Assembly: GCA_030627405.1 (NCBI GenBank)
Contig: DAOUSD010000001.1
Coordinates: forward strand, 1 to 54,907
Origin: Deltaproteobacteria bacterium
Lineage (GTDB): Bacteria; Desulfobacterota; Desulfobacteria; Desulfobacterales; ETH-SRB1
Length of the DNA: 54,907 bases
Reading direction: 5' to 3'
The notes under the pieces: model-generated
Seen by the model: only the letters and a program-made list of their open reading frames with translations
Database searches by the model: none
Told to the model about the DNA's origin: nothing
Translations under genes and position numbers: made by a program
Shown: positions 42,503-50,216 of the stretch, in pieces
Layout of the letters: every line of letters starts with the position of its first letter
How positions within the stretch are numbered: the stretch's first letter is position 1

Positions 42503-43036
42503 ATGGATTTACAAATTTTATCAAAAGCACAGGAAGCATTGGAAGCATTTCAAGAAGTTGTTTACGACTTAAAAGATAAAGTTCTTAAAGGGACGTATGA
42601 GTCAAAAATATTAGTTTCTGAATATATGACAGAATCACAAAAACTTGGCTCATCCCTAAGAAGTGCCGTACGGTCGAGTGAAGATATTTCTAAAACCGAA
42701 AGGCGAATAAACATGAATGAACTTTCTAGAAAAGTATCTGAATGTGCGGAAATATCAGAAACCGATTTACTCTCATTCAAAGGCAAAAAACGCGAATATG
42801 CAGTAGCCAGACAAGTTCACATGGCGATGCTTCATAAAGGGTTTAAAGTGAACCAACAAGTCTGTGGAGACATCTATGAATTAAATCACGCAACCGCATT
42901 ACATTCATGTAAGATTATTAAAAACTTATATGAAACCGACAAATTGTTTCGTCAACAATATGGATCTGTTATTACTTTCTGCTTAGAAATTGAAGGCATT
43001 GGGGATAATATTAGTGAATACTTAGGAATAAAATAA
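42503..43036 (+). CDS. DnaA domain IV-like DNA-binding protein, 177 aa
   Basis: The start is at 42503, after the hairpin. The C-terminal part (ARQVHMAMLHKGFKVNQQVC, then HATALHSCKIIKNLYETD) resembles the helix-turn-helix and HTTVLHA signature of DnaA domain IV, with Ala-Leu-His in place of Thr-Val-Leu-His. The N-terminus is helical. It may mark the phage origin or act as a replication accessory; it has no ATPase domain. Confidence 0.6.
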   Translation: MDLQILSKAQEALEAFQEVVYDLKDKVLKGTYESKILVSEYMTESQKLGSSLRSAVRSSEDISKTERRINMNELSRKVSECAEISETDLLSFKGKKREYAVARQVHMAMLHKGFKVNQQVCGDIYELNHATALHSCKIIKNLYETDKLFRQQYGSVITFCLEIEGIGDNISEYLGIK

Positions 43037-43037
43037 T

Positions 43038-43511
43038 ATGAAACAATTTGTAAAATGCCCTGAATGCGGCAAAGTTCAATTAGATTATCTTATTCATCCA
43101 CATCAAATGATTAGATGTAATTCATGCTCGAATGAAATTAATATAGCGTTGTGGGAAAGATTAAAAGCTCTTTCAATAAAACAACCGTGGGCTTGGCTAA
43201 TAGTAAACGGAGATAAAGACATTGAAAATCGTAACACAATAAAGAATTTTAAAGGTGACTTTTTGATTCATGCAGGATTACAATTTGACTATGATTGGTT
43301 TTCAGAAGATAACAACAATTTTATTGCCATGGATACCTCTCATATGCAAAGAGGCGGCATAATAGGTCACGCCACAATAACTGGATTCGTTGAAAAATCA
43401 GATTCACCATGGTTTGTTGGAAAATACGGACTACTTATCAAGGATGCCAAGCCTCTTCCATTCACTCCATGTAAAGGTAAATTAAGTTTCTTTTATCCTG
43501 AAATAAATTAA
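43038..43511 (+). CDS. Zinc-ribbon ASCH-domain protein, 157 aa
   Basis: An N-terminal zinc ribbon (CPECGKV...CNSCSNE) is fused to an ASCH (PUA-like) domain starting LKALSIKQPWAWLIVNGDKD with ENRN and the later GGIIGHATITGFVE. ASCH proteins bind RNA or modified nucleotides. A phage RNA-regulation role is plausible. It begins one base after the previous stop. Confidence 0.75.
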   Translation: MKQFVKCPECGKVQLDYLIHPHQMIRCNSCSNEINIALWERLKALSIKQPWAWLIVNGDKDIENRNTIKNFKGDFLIHAGLQFDYDWFSEDNNNFIAMDTSHMQRGGIIGHATITGFVEKSDSPWFVGKYGLLIKDAKPLPFTPCKGKLSFFYPEIN

Positions 43512-43513
43512 TT

Positions 43514-43687
43514 ATGAAAGCATACGCTAAAAAGAAAACACCATTCGCTAAATTTGAACTAATCAGTAATGGAGTATTCAACTCAGATTTCCCGAAGGGC
43601 TATAACCTGGCAACAGGAATGTGCGATACCATAAAAATAAATACAAATGTATTCCTTCAGGATATCAGGGAGGTTAAAACAAGATAG
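43514..43687 (+). CDS. Small protein, 57 aa
   Basis: It begins MKAYAKKKTPFAKFELISNG and ends one base before the NinG-like start. It has a conserved look but no family I know. Confidence 0.5.
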   Translation: MKAYAKKKTPFAKFELISNGVFNSDFPKGYNLATGMCDTIKINTNVFLQDIREVKTR

Positions 43688-43688
43688 C

Positions 43689-44246
43689 ATGTCAGACACA
43701 ATAAAAATAACATGTGCTTGTGGAAGAGCGATACCCCAAAGATTTAATTCCACTATCCAGAACAAACAATGTCCTAAGTGTACTCTTTTGAATTTAACTT
43801 CAGGAGATGATAAGGCTGTTAAAAAAGGACTTCCTGCTAAGAAACAACGAAAGCCAAAGAAGAAAAAGACAAGTAATAGACGGCTGGAAGATGAACTAGA
43901 CAAGGCATGGTCAATACTTATAAAGCTAATTGCTGAAAAGAAATGTGAGCATTGCAGCAAAACAAAATATCTAAATTCCCATCATATTTACAGCCGAGCA
44001 AAAAAATCTGTTAGATGGAGTACAATGAATGGAATATGTCTTTGTGTAGGATGTCATATTGGAGTTAATTTCTCTGCTCACAAGACGCCTACTGAATTTA
44101 CAGAATGGCTTGTTGACTATAAAGGAATGCCATTCATGTCAGAATTAAGATTCAAGGCAAATTTCACTTCTCATTACGCTGATTTCGAAAAAGAACTAAT
44201 ACTAAAAGAACTAAATGCTGAAATTAACCGATTCCAAAGCCTTTGA
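43689..44246 (+). CDS. NinG-like recombination protein with HNH-type zinc centre, 185 aa
   Basis: CACGRAIPQRF and KQCPKCTLLN form an N-terminal zinc ribbon, followed by basic residues. The C-terminal block CEHCSKTKYLNSHHIYSRAK with CLCVGCHIGV matches the NinG/HNH-type Cys-His centre. NinG proteins of lambdoid phages act on recombination intermediates. The start is chosen at 43689 because the longer frame overlaps the preceding gene. Confidence 0.75.
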   Translation: MSDTIKITCACGRAIPQRFNSTIQNKQCPKCTLLNLTSGDDKAVKKGLPAKKQRKPKKKKTSNRRLEDELDKAWSILIKLIAEKKCEHCSKTKYLNSHHIYSRAKKSVRWSTMNGICLCVGCHIGVNFSAHKTPTEFTEWLVDYKGMPFMSELRFKANFTSHYADFEKELILKELNAEINRFQSL

Positions 44247-44259
44247 GCTATTCAAAAAA

Positions 44260-44379
44260 ATGAAAAAAGTAACATGTCCTAACTGTAAAGGCGAAAACAA
44301 AAATTGCCCTTACTGTGAAGGAGAAGGAGTTATGTTTAAAGTTTCAGATAAATTAATGAAGGAGATGAAGATCCTGTAG
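44260..44379 (+). CDS. CxxC zinc-finger peptide, 39 aa
   Basis: TCPNCKGENKNCPYCEGEG is a compact DnaJ-type zinc-finger repeat. It probably binds one or two zinc ions. Size and place suggest an accessory of the neighbouring genes. Confidence 0.6.
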   Translation: MKKVTCPNCKGENKNCPYCEGEGVMFKVSDKLMKEMKIL

Positions 44380-44406
44380 ACTAAAAAACATTCATTATAC
44401 TAATCA

Positions 44407-44535
44407 ATGGCAGTAAAAAACAAATCAAGAAAGTGCATTAATTGCTATAAAAAACATAAATGCACAAAACAAGCTACTTACACAGATAAAAAAACAGGAA
44501 TTCTCACCTGTCCTTTTTTTGTTATGAATAAATAA
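44407..44535 (+). CDS. Cys-rich small protein, 42 aa
   Basis: CINCYKK...CTKQ...LTCPFF gives four Cys in a basic context, likely a zinc-binding peptide. The start is ATG 44407 and the stop 44533-44535. A terminator follows. Confidence 0.5.
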   Translation: MAVKNKSRKCINCYKKHKCTKQATYTDKKTGILTCPFFVMNK

Positions 44536-44558
44536 AACTTTTCTAAATTTTACACAAC

Positions 44559-44598
44559 AAGCGGAGTAATTGATTAACCAGATCATCTTCGCTTTTTT
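44559..44598 (+). terminator. Hairpin terminator
   Basis: AAGCGgAG and TCTtCGCTT arms are followed by TTTTTT. It lies between the recombination operon and the promoter of the KilA-N operon, so it separates two transcripts. Confidence 0.65.
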
Positions 44599-44606
44599 GT
44601 GCTTTA

Positions 44607-44638
44607 CTTGTTTTTCTTATTAATGTTTGTTACATTTG
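44607..44638 (+). promoter_or_regulatory. Bacteroidota-type promoter
   Basis: CTTG, 20 bases, TACATTTG, close to TTTG/TAnnTTTG. It lies 25 bases before the gene at 44663 and directly after a terminator, so it likely drives the KilA-N/replication operon. Confidence 0.65.
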
Positions 44639-44662
44639 GAGTATTAATAAATAATTATAAAT

Positions 44663-44842
44663 ATGCCGAATAGAAAAAAATCACGATCACAACGTAAGAA
44701 ACCGATGTCTTTCTCAATAAAGACAGCTACTTCAGAGGAATTTATAGATCTTTGCATCATTCATAAGCTGATTGCAAGCAATGAAGTTGAGGCAATGATA
44801 GAAGACCGCATAATTGAATTAAACAGCTATTCCAAACCGTAA
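44663..44842 (+). CDS. Small basic protein, 59 aa
   Basis: A basic N-terminus (MPNRKKSRSQRKKPMSFSIK) is followed by two helices (EEFIDLCIIHKL and NEVEAMIEDRIIEL), an arrangement like small ribbon-helix-helix repressors. It is six bases before the KilA-N gene start. Regulation of its own promoter is plausible. Confidence 0.55.
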   Translation: MPNRKKSRSQRKKPMSFSIKTATSEEFIDLCIIHKLIASNEVEAMIEDRIIELNSYSKP

Positions 44843-44848
44843 TAAGCT

Positions 44849-45505
44849 ATGAAAACAAGTGTAAACATGTTGCGTAAAATGGGCAAATATAATGTTTCCC
44901 AACGCACGAAAGACGGTATGTTCAATGCCACAGACCTTATTAAGCAATGGAACAAGTCAAATGATTTAGGAAAGAGAATTAAGGATTTTATTAAACTGTC
45001 ACAAACAGAAGAATTTGTTGATGAACTTAAGACTGAACTTGAAAGCCAAAGGGACTTTTCTCCCAATGCTGAATACCAAGTAGTTATTACAATTAAAGGA
45101 AGAAACACAAAAAAAGGCAAAACTCCTAATGTAGTTTGGTATCATCCATATTTATTCATAAAGTTTGCGATGTGGCTCAATCCAAGGTTTGAACTTCAGG
45201 TTATAAAGTTCATAGCAGACCAATTGATTGAAAATAGACACAATGCTGGTGATAATTTCAACGGTCTTACGAGCGCAGTTCAGAAATTCACTGGCATTGA
45301 TTACCGAACAATGTCGAAGGGCCTTAATTGGATTGTATTCAATCGCCACGAAAGAGGAATTCGGGACTCCGCATCTCAGGAACAATTATCTGAGCTAACA
45401 GATCTGGAAAAGAAAATGGCTTTTGCCGTAGACATGGGTTATATTCGGACGTTTGATGAATTGGTGAATGAGATGAGAAGAATGTATCATAAAAAATGGG
45501 ATTAA
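44849..45505 (+). CDS. KilA-N domain protein, 218 aa
   Basis: The KilA-N signature spans about residues 15-120: MFNATDLIKQWNKS, followed by VWYHPYLFIKFAMWLNPRFE near the end of the domain. These phage proteins bind DNA and act as antirepressors or host-killing factors. The C-terminal half is helical. Confidence 0.8.
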   Translation: MKTSVNMLRKMGKYNVSQRTKDGMFNATDLIKQWNKSNDLGKRIKDFIKLSQTEEFVDELKTELESQRDFSPNAEYQVVITIKGRNTKKGKTPNVVWYHPYLFIKFAMWLNPRFELQVIKFIADQLIENRHNAGDNFNGLTSAVQKFTGIDYRTMSKGLNWIVFNRHERGIRDSASQEQLSELTDLEKKMAFAVDMGYIRTFDELVNEMRRMYHKKWD

Positions 45506-45507
45506 CC

Positions 45508-45747
45508 ATGGCACCATCAAACGAAGACCAATTAAAAAGCGACTACGACAAACAAGTTGAATCTGAATCAATATGCAATATCTGTAATTGTGAGATGAAA
45601 GTTATTCACAAGGAGGGAAAGCGGTTCCGATATGACAAAGAACATACCATGTATCAATGCCCAATATGTGGGAATAAGCACCGAAAACGCACTCAGAATG
45701 AAGTACTACGTGATATTGGCAAAATGGATGATAACACTTTAGATTAA
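45508..45747 (+). CDS. Zinc-ribbon protein, 79 aa
   Basis: CNICNCEMKV and YQCPICGNKH form a four-Cys ribbon, with an acidic N-terminus. The start is placed at 45508, two bases after the KilA-N stop. It likely binds nucleic acid or protein. Confidence 0.6.
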   Translation: MAPSNEDQLKSDYDKQVESESICNICNCEMKVIHKEGKRFRYDKEHTMYQCPICGNKHRKRTQNEVLRDIGKMDDNTLD

Positions 45748-45751
45748 AATC

Positions 45752-46078
45752 ATGAAAACACTATTAATAATTATACTATTGACGTTATCAATGTCAATAT
45801 TCGCGAAAGACAAAATCGGGTATCTCGTCGCAGTTACCGGGACTGAAAAGATTAAGATTTACAAATGCCAGTCAATCGACAAGGCTGTCGAGTTATTCAA
45901 CATTTACTTCCCTGGCAATTGCATGTCACTTGAAAAAGTGTTGAAGTATTCTAATTACTTTCAGGTTCTTACTGAGAATAGAGGATACTATGTGGAAGCT
46001 AAACGGATGATTAGGAGAAGGCACCTGTTATTCGGAAAGAGAACCGGTAAGATTGTATTCAGAAAATTACGCAAGTGA
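45752..46078 (+). CDS. Exported basic protein, 108 aa
   Basis: A signal peptide (MKTLLIIILLTLSMSIFA) is followed by a mature domain with a basic C-terminus (RRRHLLFGKRTGKIVFRKLR). An exported product in an early operon may modify the host envelope, for example by superinfection exclusion. No family is recognised. Confidence 0.6.
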   Translation: MKTLLIIILLTLSMSIFAKDKIGYLVAVTGTEKIKIYKCQSIDKAVELFNIYFPGNCMSLEKVLKYSNYFQVLTENRGYYVEAKRMIRRRHLLFGKRTGKIVFRKLRK

Positions 46079-46080
46079 TA

Positions 46081-46109
46081 TTGATTATTAAATAATATTT
46101 TGTATCTTG
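46081..46109 (+). promoter_or_regulatory. Promoter candidate for the replication genes
   Basis: TTG, 19 bases, TATCTTG resembles TTTG/TAnnTTTG. It lies 60 bases before the HTH gene at 46169. Confidence 0.45.
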
Positions 46110-46168
46110 CAATCGCTTTAGTATCCCTTCGTGGATATTTTTTAAACTAATAAATATACAACTGTAAA

Positions 46169-46321
46169 GTGGAGGCATTAAAGATAGATAAAACAAAACT
46201 TAAAACAGTTTCCAATTATGCAAAGGACATAATGGTTACCAGACAAACTGTATATAATATGGCAAAGGAGAAAAAGGTTAAAATAGTTGTTATTGACGGT
46301 GTTCAATTTATTCAACTGTAA
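46169..46321 (+). CDS. Excisionase/MerR-like HTH peptide, GTG start, 50 aa
   Basis: VSNYAKDIMVTRQTVYNMAK is a clear helix-turn-helix, ending with the wing-like VKIVVIDGVQFIQL typical of short Bacteroidota DNA-binding proteins. GTG at 46169 is used because the next in-frame ATG would remove the first helix. It sits just before the replication initiator and may regulate it. Confidence 0.6.
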   Translation: MEALKIDKTKLKTVSNYAKDIMVTRQTVYNMAKEKKVKIVVIDGVQFIQL

Positions 46322-46352
46322 TTTTTTTGTTTTAATTTTTAACAATTGTAAA

Positions 46353-47063
46353 ATGAAATATTATTTACATGATTCAAACTCCTTTAACGATGAAAAAATA
46401 ACCCAACTATTCATTAAGTTCGGATATGAAGGATTAGGTTTATTTTATACTGCATTGGAAAAAATTGCATTACAGGAAAAACCAGTCTCAACAGAGGTGT
46501 TAAAACATCAATTAAAAGTTGGCAAAAGACTTAATAAATGCTGGTCGTTTATGGAAGAAATAGAACTTATTTCATCAAACAATGGTGAAACTTTCAACAA
46601 ACAATTGCTAAACTTTAGTGAAAAGTACCAGATAAAAAAAGAAAAAAACGCAAAAAGAATTTCTGAATGGCGTGAAAAACAAGATGTTAAAGAAAATGTA
46701 ACACGTTCTGAAAGTGTTCGTAACACTCCTAAAGTAAAGGAAAGTAAAGTAAATAGAAGTAAAGTAAATATAGAGTTTGATATTTTTTGGAATTTATATG
46801 ATAAGAAAAAAGGTGATAAAGATTCCTGTAAAAGAAAATGGGACAAATTAAAAGAGGATGAACAGCAGAAAATAATAGATATTATTCCTGAATGGAAAAA
46901 ACAATTTTCTGACATTCAATATCAGCCATTCCCATCTACATTCTTAAATCAAAAACGTTGGAATGACGAATTAATAATTAACAAAATAGCAAATGAAGAA
47001 ACTGGACGAAATACTACGCAATCATCAGAGCCAAATGATGGAGGGTGGAAAATCCATCGTTAA
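46353..47063 (+). CDS. DnaD-like replication initiator (Lin1244/DUF4373-type), 236 aa
   Basis: The N-terminal 90 residues (MKYYLHDSNSFNDEKITQLF, then KFGYEGLGLFYTALEKIA) are the DUF4373-type winged-helix domain of phage replication proteins. A charged linker and a C-terminal DnaD-like part (DIFWNLYDKKKGDKDSCKRK, then WPFP-like YQPFPSTFLNQKRWNDE) follow. It overlaps the ATPase gene by 71 bases. It likely binds the origin and recruits the loader. Confidence 0.75.
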   Translation: MKYYLHDSNSFNDEKITQLFIKFGYEGLGLFYTALEKIALQEKPVSTEVLKHQLKVGKRLNKCWSFMEEIELISSNNGETFNKQLLNFSEKYQIKKEKNAKRISEWREKQDVKENVTRSESVRNTPKVKESKVNRSKVNIEFDIFWNLYDKKKGDKDSCKRKWDKLKEDEQQKIIDIIPEWKKQFSDIQYQPFPSTFLNQKRWNDELIINKIANEETGRNTTQSSEPNDGGWKIHR

Positions 47064-47667
47064 TAAATTAATTGAACTAACACCGGAAGTTTCAGCTACA
47101 TTAAAAATCGGAATTTTCAATACTGGAAAATCAATGGTTCCTGATTTCATATTAAGTGAAGATATGAAAATTGTATTTAATAGCTTATTTTTATATTTTA
47201 CCGGAAATGGAGGATACGACATGAGTAAAGGAATTTATCTTTATGGCGAGTTCGGAGTAGGTAAAACAATCACCATGTCGATTTTTAGTAGATTTTTAGC
47301 CACTTTCTTTCCATTCAGTGCGAATGGGTTCGGAATAACCTCAGTTGAGAAGATATCTGAGTCCTATAGGGATAATGGCAATATTGCAAAATATGGCAGG
47401 AATACTGAAGATAACAAACCTTTTAATCTTTGCATCAACGAATTCGGAAAGCCAATTGACGAGAAATTCTATGGGACAAATATTCAGTATGTAATTAACT
47501 CAATGTTAATGGCCAGATATGAAATATTTCAGGAAAAAAAGATACTAACTCATGCAACTAGTAATTTCCATCCTGGTAAATTAGATTGTTTCGACAGTGC
47601 ACTGATGGATAGATTCAAGGAAATGTTCAATTTTATAGAAATTAAAGGGGATAGTTTTAGGAAATAA
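46993..47667 (+). CDS. DnaC-like helicase-loader ATPase, 224 aa
   Basis: Walker A GEFGVGKT is at about residues 85-92, with a later CINEFGKPID block as Walker B region and HATSNFHP as sensor region. This is the pattern of DnaC/IstB-type AAA+ proteins. Together with the upstream initiator it would load the host helicase at the phage origin. Confidence 0.8.
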   Translation: MKKLDEILRNHQSQMMEGGKSIVNKLIELTPEVSATLKIGIFNTGKSMVPDFILSEDMKIVFNSLFLYFTGNGGYDMSKGIYLYGEFGVGKTITMSIFSRFLATFFPFSANGFGITSVEKISESYRDNGNIAKYGRNTEDNKPFNLCINEFGKPIDEKFYGTNIQYVINSMLMARYEIFQEKKILTHATSNFHPGKLDCFDSALMDRFKEMFNFIEIKGDSFRK

Positions 47668-47713
47668 ATTATGAATAAAAATTCATGACCGTAGGAGGGA
47701 GAGATTAAATCAC

Positions 47714-47736
47714 ACCACTTGTTACCAACTTGTGGT
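47714..47736 (+). other. Intergenic hairpin
   Basis: ACCAC and GTGGT arms have a 13-base loop containing TTACCAACTT. It precedes the gene at 47788 by about 50 bases and resembles the other early-module hairpins. Confidence 0.35.
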
Positions 47737-47787
47737 TATTGCGAACCTCGATTAAATAAACCGAATTAATAATTAAATATTTTTAGC

Positions 47788-48276
47788 ATGGGATTAAATA
47801 CATTACAAATGGAAATAGCACTTATGAAAGAGTGTAATTTCAGGCAAAATATAGTAGTTTCTAATGTTTCTTTTGGGATAGTAAGATACTTTTATAATGA
47901 AGGCAAAAGATGCTATGATGAGTTGCATGAATGTGATATTTTGAAAGTTACATTAACTGGTTATGCTACTGAATTTGAAATAAAAGTAAGTAAAAGCGAT
48001 TTTAAGGCAGATGCTAAAAAGAAACATTCACATGACAGTAAATTCATAAAACAACTATATTATGCAATCCCATTTGAAATGCTTGATTTTGCGAAAGAGA
48101 ACTTACCCTATAATTCTGGGCTTGTATATGTGAAAAATAATAAAGTTATATATGACATAAATGCACCTGTAAGAAATGACGCATTCAAATGGACGCAAGA
48201 TGAACTATTTAAATTAGCAAGACTAGGCACTATGCGAATTTCTACTCTTAAAAGTGCGTTGGCAAAAAATATTTAA
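47788..48276 (+). CDS. MmcB/PD-(D/E)XK-like nuclease-fold protein, 162 aa
   Basis: ECDILKV...FEIKVSKSDFKADAK (residues about 49-73) fits the Asp...Glu-x-Lys core of this fold, followed by a helical C-terminus. Relatives of this size process DNA in repair. It may be a Holliday-junction- or repair-type nuclease of the replication cluster. Confidence 0.65.
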   Translation: MGLNTLQMEIALMKECNFRQNIVVSNVSFGIVRYFYNEGKRCYDELHECDILKVTLTGYATEFEIKVSKSDFKADAKKKHSHDSKFIKQLYYAIPFEMLDFAKENLPYNSGLVYVKNNKVIYDINAPVRNDAFKWTQDELFKLARLGTMRISTLKSALAKNI

Positions 48277-48287
48277 GATTTAATAAA

Positions 48288-48539
48288 ATGGAACGATTTT
48301 ATAAACAGGTGGAAGATTTAGAAAAAGAAAAAGCACAAGAATTGTATAAAGAGATTTGTGCTGAGATTATTGAAAAAAATGGATTAAAAAATACAGCAAT
48401 AGAAATGCTGACTAATTTTTGTGATGCTCGTATAAGAGAGCAAATTGAATTAGATAGAAATAGAGATTATTTAACAAAAGTTGCTCCAATTTGGAAAGGA
48501 ATAAAAAGGGCTGTTACAATTATTGGTAATGGAGTCTAA
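48288..48539 (+). CDS. Small helical protein, 83 aa
   Basis: This highly charged helical protein begins MERFYKQVEDLEKEKAQELY. Its TAA (48537-48539) is formed by the left core of attC-like site A, so it is the first gene connected to the array. It may be an array cassette itself or the last gene of the early operon. Confidence 0.55.
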   Translation: MERFYKQVEDLEKEKAQELYKEICAEIIEKNGLKNTAIEMLTNFCDARIREQIELDRNRDYLTKVAPIWKGIKRAVTIIGNGV

Positions 48540-48818
48540 TGGTAAATTGTAAGTTGACATTTTCCGTTGAAATACCGATAGAATTAGTAAATAACATAAA
48601 TTTTAAAATTATGATAGCAAAGGCATTGAAGAACTTTGGTGGACACATGGTATTTTTAGTAGGATTAAGTAGTGGAGTTAGTACATGGGTTTATTACGAT
48701 GAATATTGGTTAGGTATAACACTTATTGTGCTTGGCTACTTTCTTAGCTGTGTTGTACGTGCGATGGCAGCCAGTTATCAGACACCTACAGGCAAATGCA
48801 ATAAACATATTGTTAGCG
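48535..48818 (+). repeat. attC-like site A, gene in the loop
   Basis: The left arm TCTAATGGTAAATTGTAAGT, TGACATTTTCC, pairs with the right arm GGCAAATGCAATAAACATAT, TGTTAGCGG. It is 284 bp. The gene at 48611 starts inside and reads through the right arm. Confidence 0.45.
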
Positions 48819-48979
48819 GTTCGGTGCTTTCTGACAAAGAGCTGGAAGAACATATTTGGGAAGAGATAGAACTTCCACTATCAAATACTGATAAAATACT
48901 AAATACAGATAGCTATAAAAAATACTTGGATGTTGTTGAATGGGCGAAGTTCGGGCGCGATTATCGCACTGACCGCTAA
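48611..48979 (+). CDS. Two-segment membrane protein joined to a C-terminal cassette module, 122 aa
   Basis: The start at 48611 (MIAKALKNFGGHMVFLVGLS) is preferred over 48539 because it follows TTTTAAAATT, the leader seen before many array genes. Two hydrophobic helices come first (HMVFLVGLSSGVSTWVYY and WLGITLIVLGYFLSCVV). From the core at 48812 onward an acidic cassette-encoded tail follows (VSGSVLSDKELEEHIWEE). The stop is in the left core of site B. Confidence 0.5.
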   Translation: MIAKALKNFGGHMVFLVGLSSGVSTWVYYDEYWLGITLIVLGYFLSCVVRAMAASYQTPTGKCNKHIVSGSVLSDKELEEHIWEEIELPLSNTDKILNTDSYKKYLDVVEWAKFGRDYRTDR

Positions 48980-49151
48980 TGGTTTGGCTAAGTACTTACC
49001 GCTGATGAATAACCGAAGCATTATAAACGAGATATAATTAAACACTTTAGTATGGATAACAACGAAATTTTAAAACAACTTGAAGACTTATTGATAATTA
49101 CTTGTGAATCAGAAAAAAGAGAGATTAGTAAATACCTAAAGTTGTTAAGCG
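48974..49151 (+). repeat. attC-like site B
   Basis: The left arm CGCTAATGGTTTGGCTAAGT, ACTTACC, matches the right arm GTAAATACCTAAAGTTGTTA, AGCG. The right core (49144) is inside the gene at 49052. Pairing is imperfect. Confidence 0.4.
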
Positions 49152-49288
49152 AAGGCAAACAGAAACCAACGAACGATAGCAGTAGTTGTACTATCTGCAA
49201 CAAAGAAACTGCTTCCGTTTGCGAAAAGTGTTTAGCTACACATTATAGTACAACTACCGCTAACGTTAAATGTATGCGCTGTATGTAG
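49052..49288 (+). CDS. Zinc-ribbon array protein, 78 aa
   Basis: A helical N-terminal half (MDNNEILKQLEDLLIITCES) is followed, after the core at 49144, by the cassette part with CTICNKETASVCEKC (four Cys) and a final CMRCM. The end of the gene runs into the left arm of site C. A zinc-binding fold is likely; function unknown. Confidence 0.5.
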   Translation: MDNNEILKQLEDLLIITCESEKREISKYLKLLSEGKQKPTNDSSSCTICNKETASVCEKCLATHYSTTTANVKCMRCM

Positions 49289-49325
49289 CGCAGCGAAATA
49301 TGGCGTATGACATAGTGTTATATGC
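49257..49325 (+). repeat. attC-like site C
   Basis: CCGCTAAC GTTAA ATGTATGCGC pairs with GGCGTATGACATAGT GTTATATGC. It is 69 bp, compact and textbook-like. The centre GCGCTGTATGTAGCGC is itself a small hairpin. Confidence 0.65.
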
Positions 49326-49360
49326 TTTTATTAATAATTTTTTAAATAAATAATACAGAT

Positions 49361-49639
49361 ATGGAACAATTAAATTTAACACCAAAGGAACTAAAAAAAA
49401 TAGGATTTACCCAATTAAAAATAGAGGGTAACGAAATGAATAAGCCAAAAACAATTTATAAGATTGACTTTATAAATGGATATATTTATTGTAATCCAAA
49501 TGAAAAGATATACAAGTGGTATCACAAAACAATATTAGGAGATGCGGCTAATTATATTCATTTAGATATAACTAATAGACCTATATTATATACGCTACTA
49601 AGTTGTTTAAATATAGATTATGAGCTAGTGATGGTTTAA
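49361..49639 (+). CDS. Array protein, 92 aa
   Basis: This normal cassette gene lies between sites C and D: N-terminal helix, then a beta-rich part with FINGYIYCNPNEKIYKWYHK. No family is recognised. The cassette boundaries are exactly complementary over eight of nine bases (GTTATATGC and GCATATAAT). Confidence 0.55.
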   Translation: MEQLNLTPKELKKIGFTQLKIEGNEMNKPKTIYKIDFINGYIYCNPNEKIYKWYHKTILGDAANYIHLDITNRPILYTLLSCLNIDYELVMV

Positions 49640-49641
49640 TT

Positions 49642-49909
49642 GCATATAATGGTTTGTGTATGAAATTTAAAATTTATGGATATGAAAAATGAAGACATTA
49701 AGGTGGCATGTGAACATCTATTCACAGTTATTAAAATGAGTGAAGATAAATTAAGTGAAATCAGAAAGATATGTAAACATGAAAAAACGTATGAAGGTAA
49801 TTACTCGTGGCGACCGGGGGCAATACAACTTGCAGACATTTGTGAGTATTGTGGTGAATTGGTACAGTATAAGTAATAAATTTTATTTTTTATACACCTT
49901 GTTATAAAT
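49642..49909 (+). repeat. attC-like site D with a complete gene in its loop
   Basis: The left arm TATAATGGTTTGTGTATGAA, ATTTAAAATTTAT, pairs with the right arm ATAAATTTTATTTTTTATAC, ACCTTGTTATA. The stem is about 30 bp, long and specific, although the arms are 200 bp apart. Confidence 0.5.
49676..49876 (+). CDS. Cys/His metal-binding array protein, 66 aa
   Basis: It begins MDMKNEDIKVACEHLFTVIK. Two Cys-rich ends (ICKHEKTYEG and ICEYCGEL) suggest one zinc site. The gene is wholly between the complementary arms of site D. The start could also be the Met at residue 3. Confidence 0.5.
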   Translation: MDMKNEDIKVACEHLFTVIKMSEDKLSEIRKICKHEKTYEGNYSWRPGAIQLADICEYCGELVQYK

Positions 49910-49917
49910 TGAAAATT

Positions 49918-50010
49918 ATGAGGAAAATACTTAATAGAATATTGGACGTTATAGCAATAATTTCACTCGCATATATAATACTGTATGCCGTGATAATTTT
50001 TTGTTTATAA
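49918..50010 (+). CDS. Single-pass membrane peptide, 30 aa
   Basis: MRKILNRILDVIAIISLAYI is followed by ILYAVIIFCL, one membrane helix with a basic N-terminus. It fills a 100-bp cassette between sites D and E, and its TAA is the left core of site E. Small toxic peptides look like this, but no partner antitoxin is seen. Confidence 0.5.
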   Translation: MRKILNRILDVIAIISLAYIILYAVIIFCL

Positions 50011-50216
50011 CGGTTTGTGTTTGTTTTGGAATTTTACGAATTTAAAACTACGAATATGATTAACGAAAATGTAACAAAAGTACTAGACCAGTTGAAATAC
50101 ATAGCTGAATTTGAAGAAAGCAAAAACGGAAATAAAGGGCATGTAATATGGAGCTATAACTTTTACAAGCTATCACAAGCTATAGTAAAATTATTAAATA
50201 AACATATTATTATGCC
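50003..50216 (+). repeat. attC-like site E
   Basis: The left arm TATAACGGTTTGTGTTTGTT, TTGGAATTTTACG, pairs with the right arm TAGTAAAATTATTAAATAAA, CATATTATTATGCC. The right core has lost its G (ATTATGCC) and contains the ATG at 50212. Confidence 0.45.

Noticed and set aside
43583..43960. Minus-strand frame within the NinG-like region
   Set aside because: Ser/Leu/Phe-rich shadow of the Lys-rich NinG-like coding sequence on the other strand.
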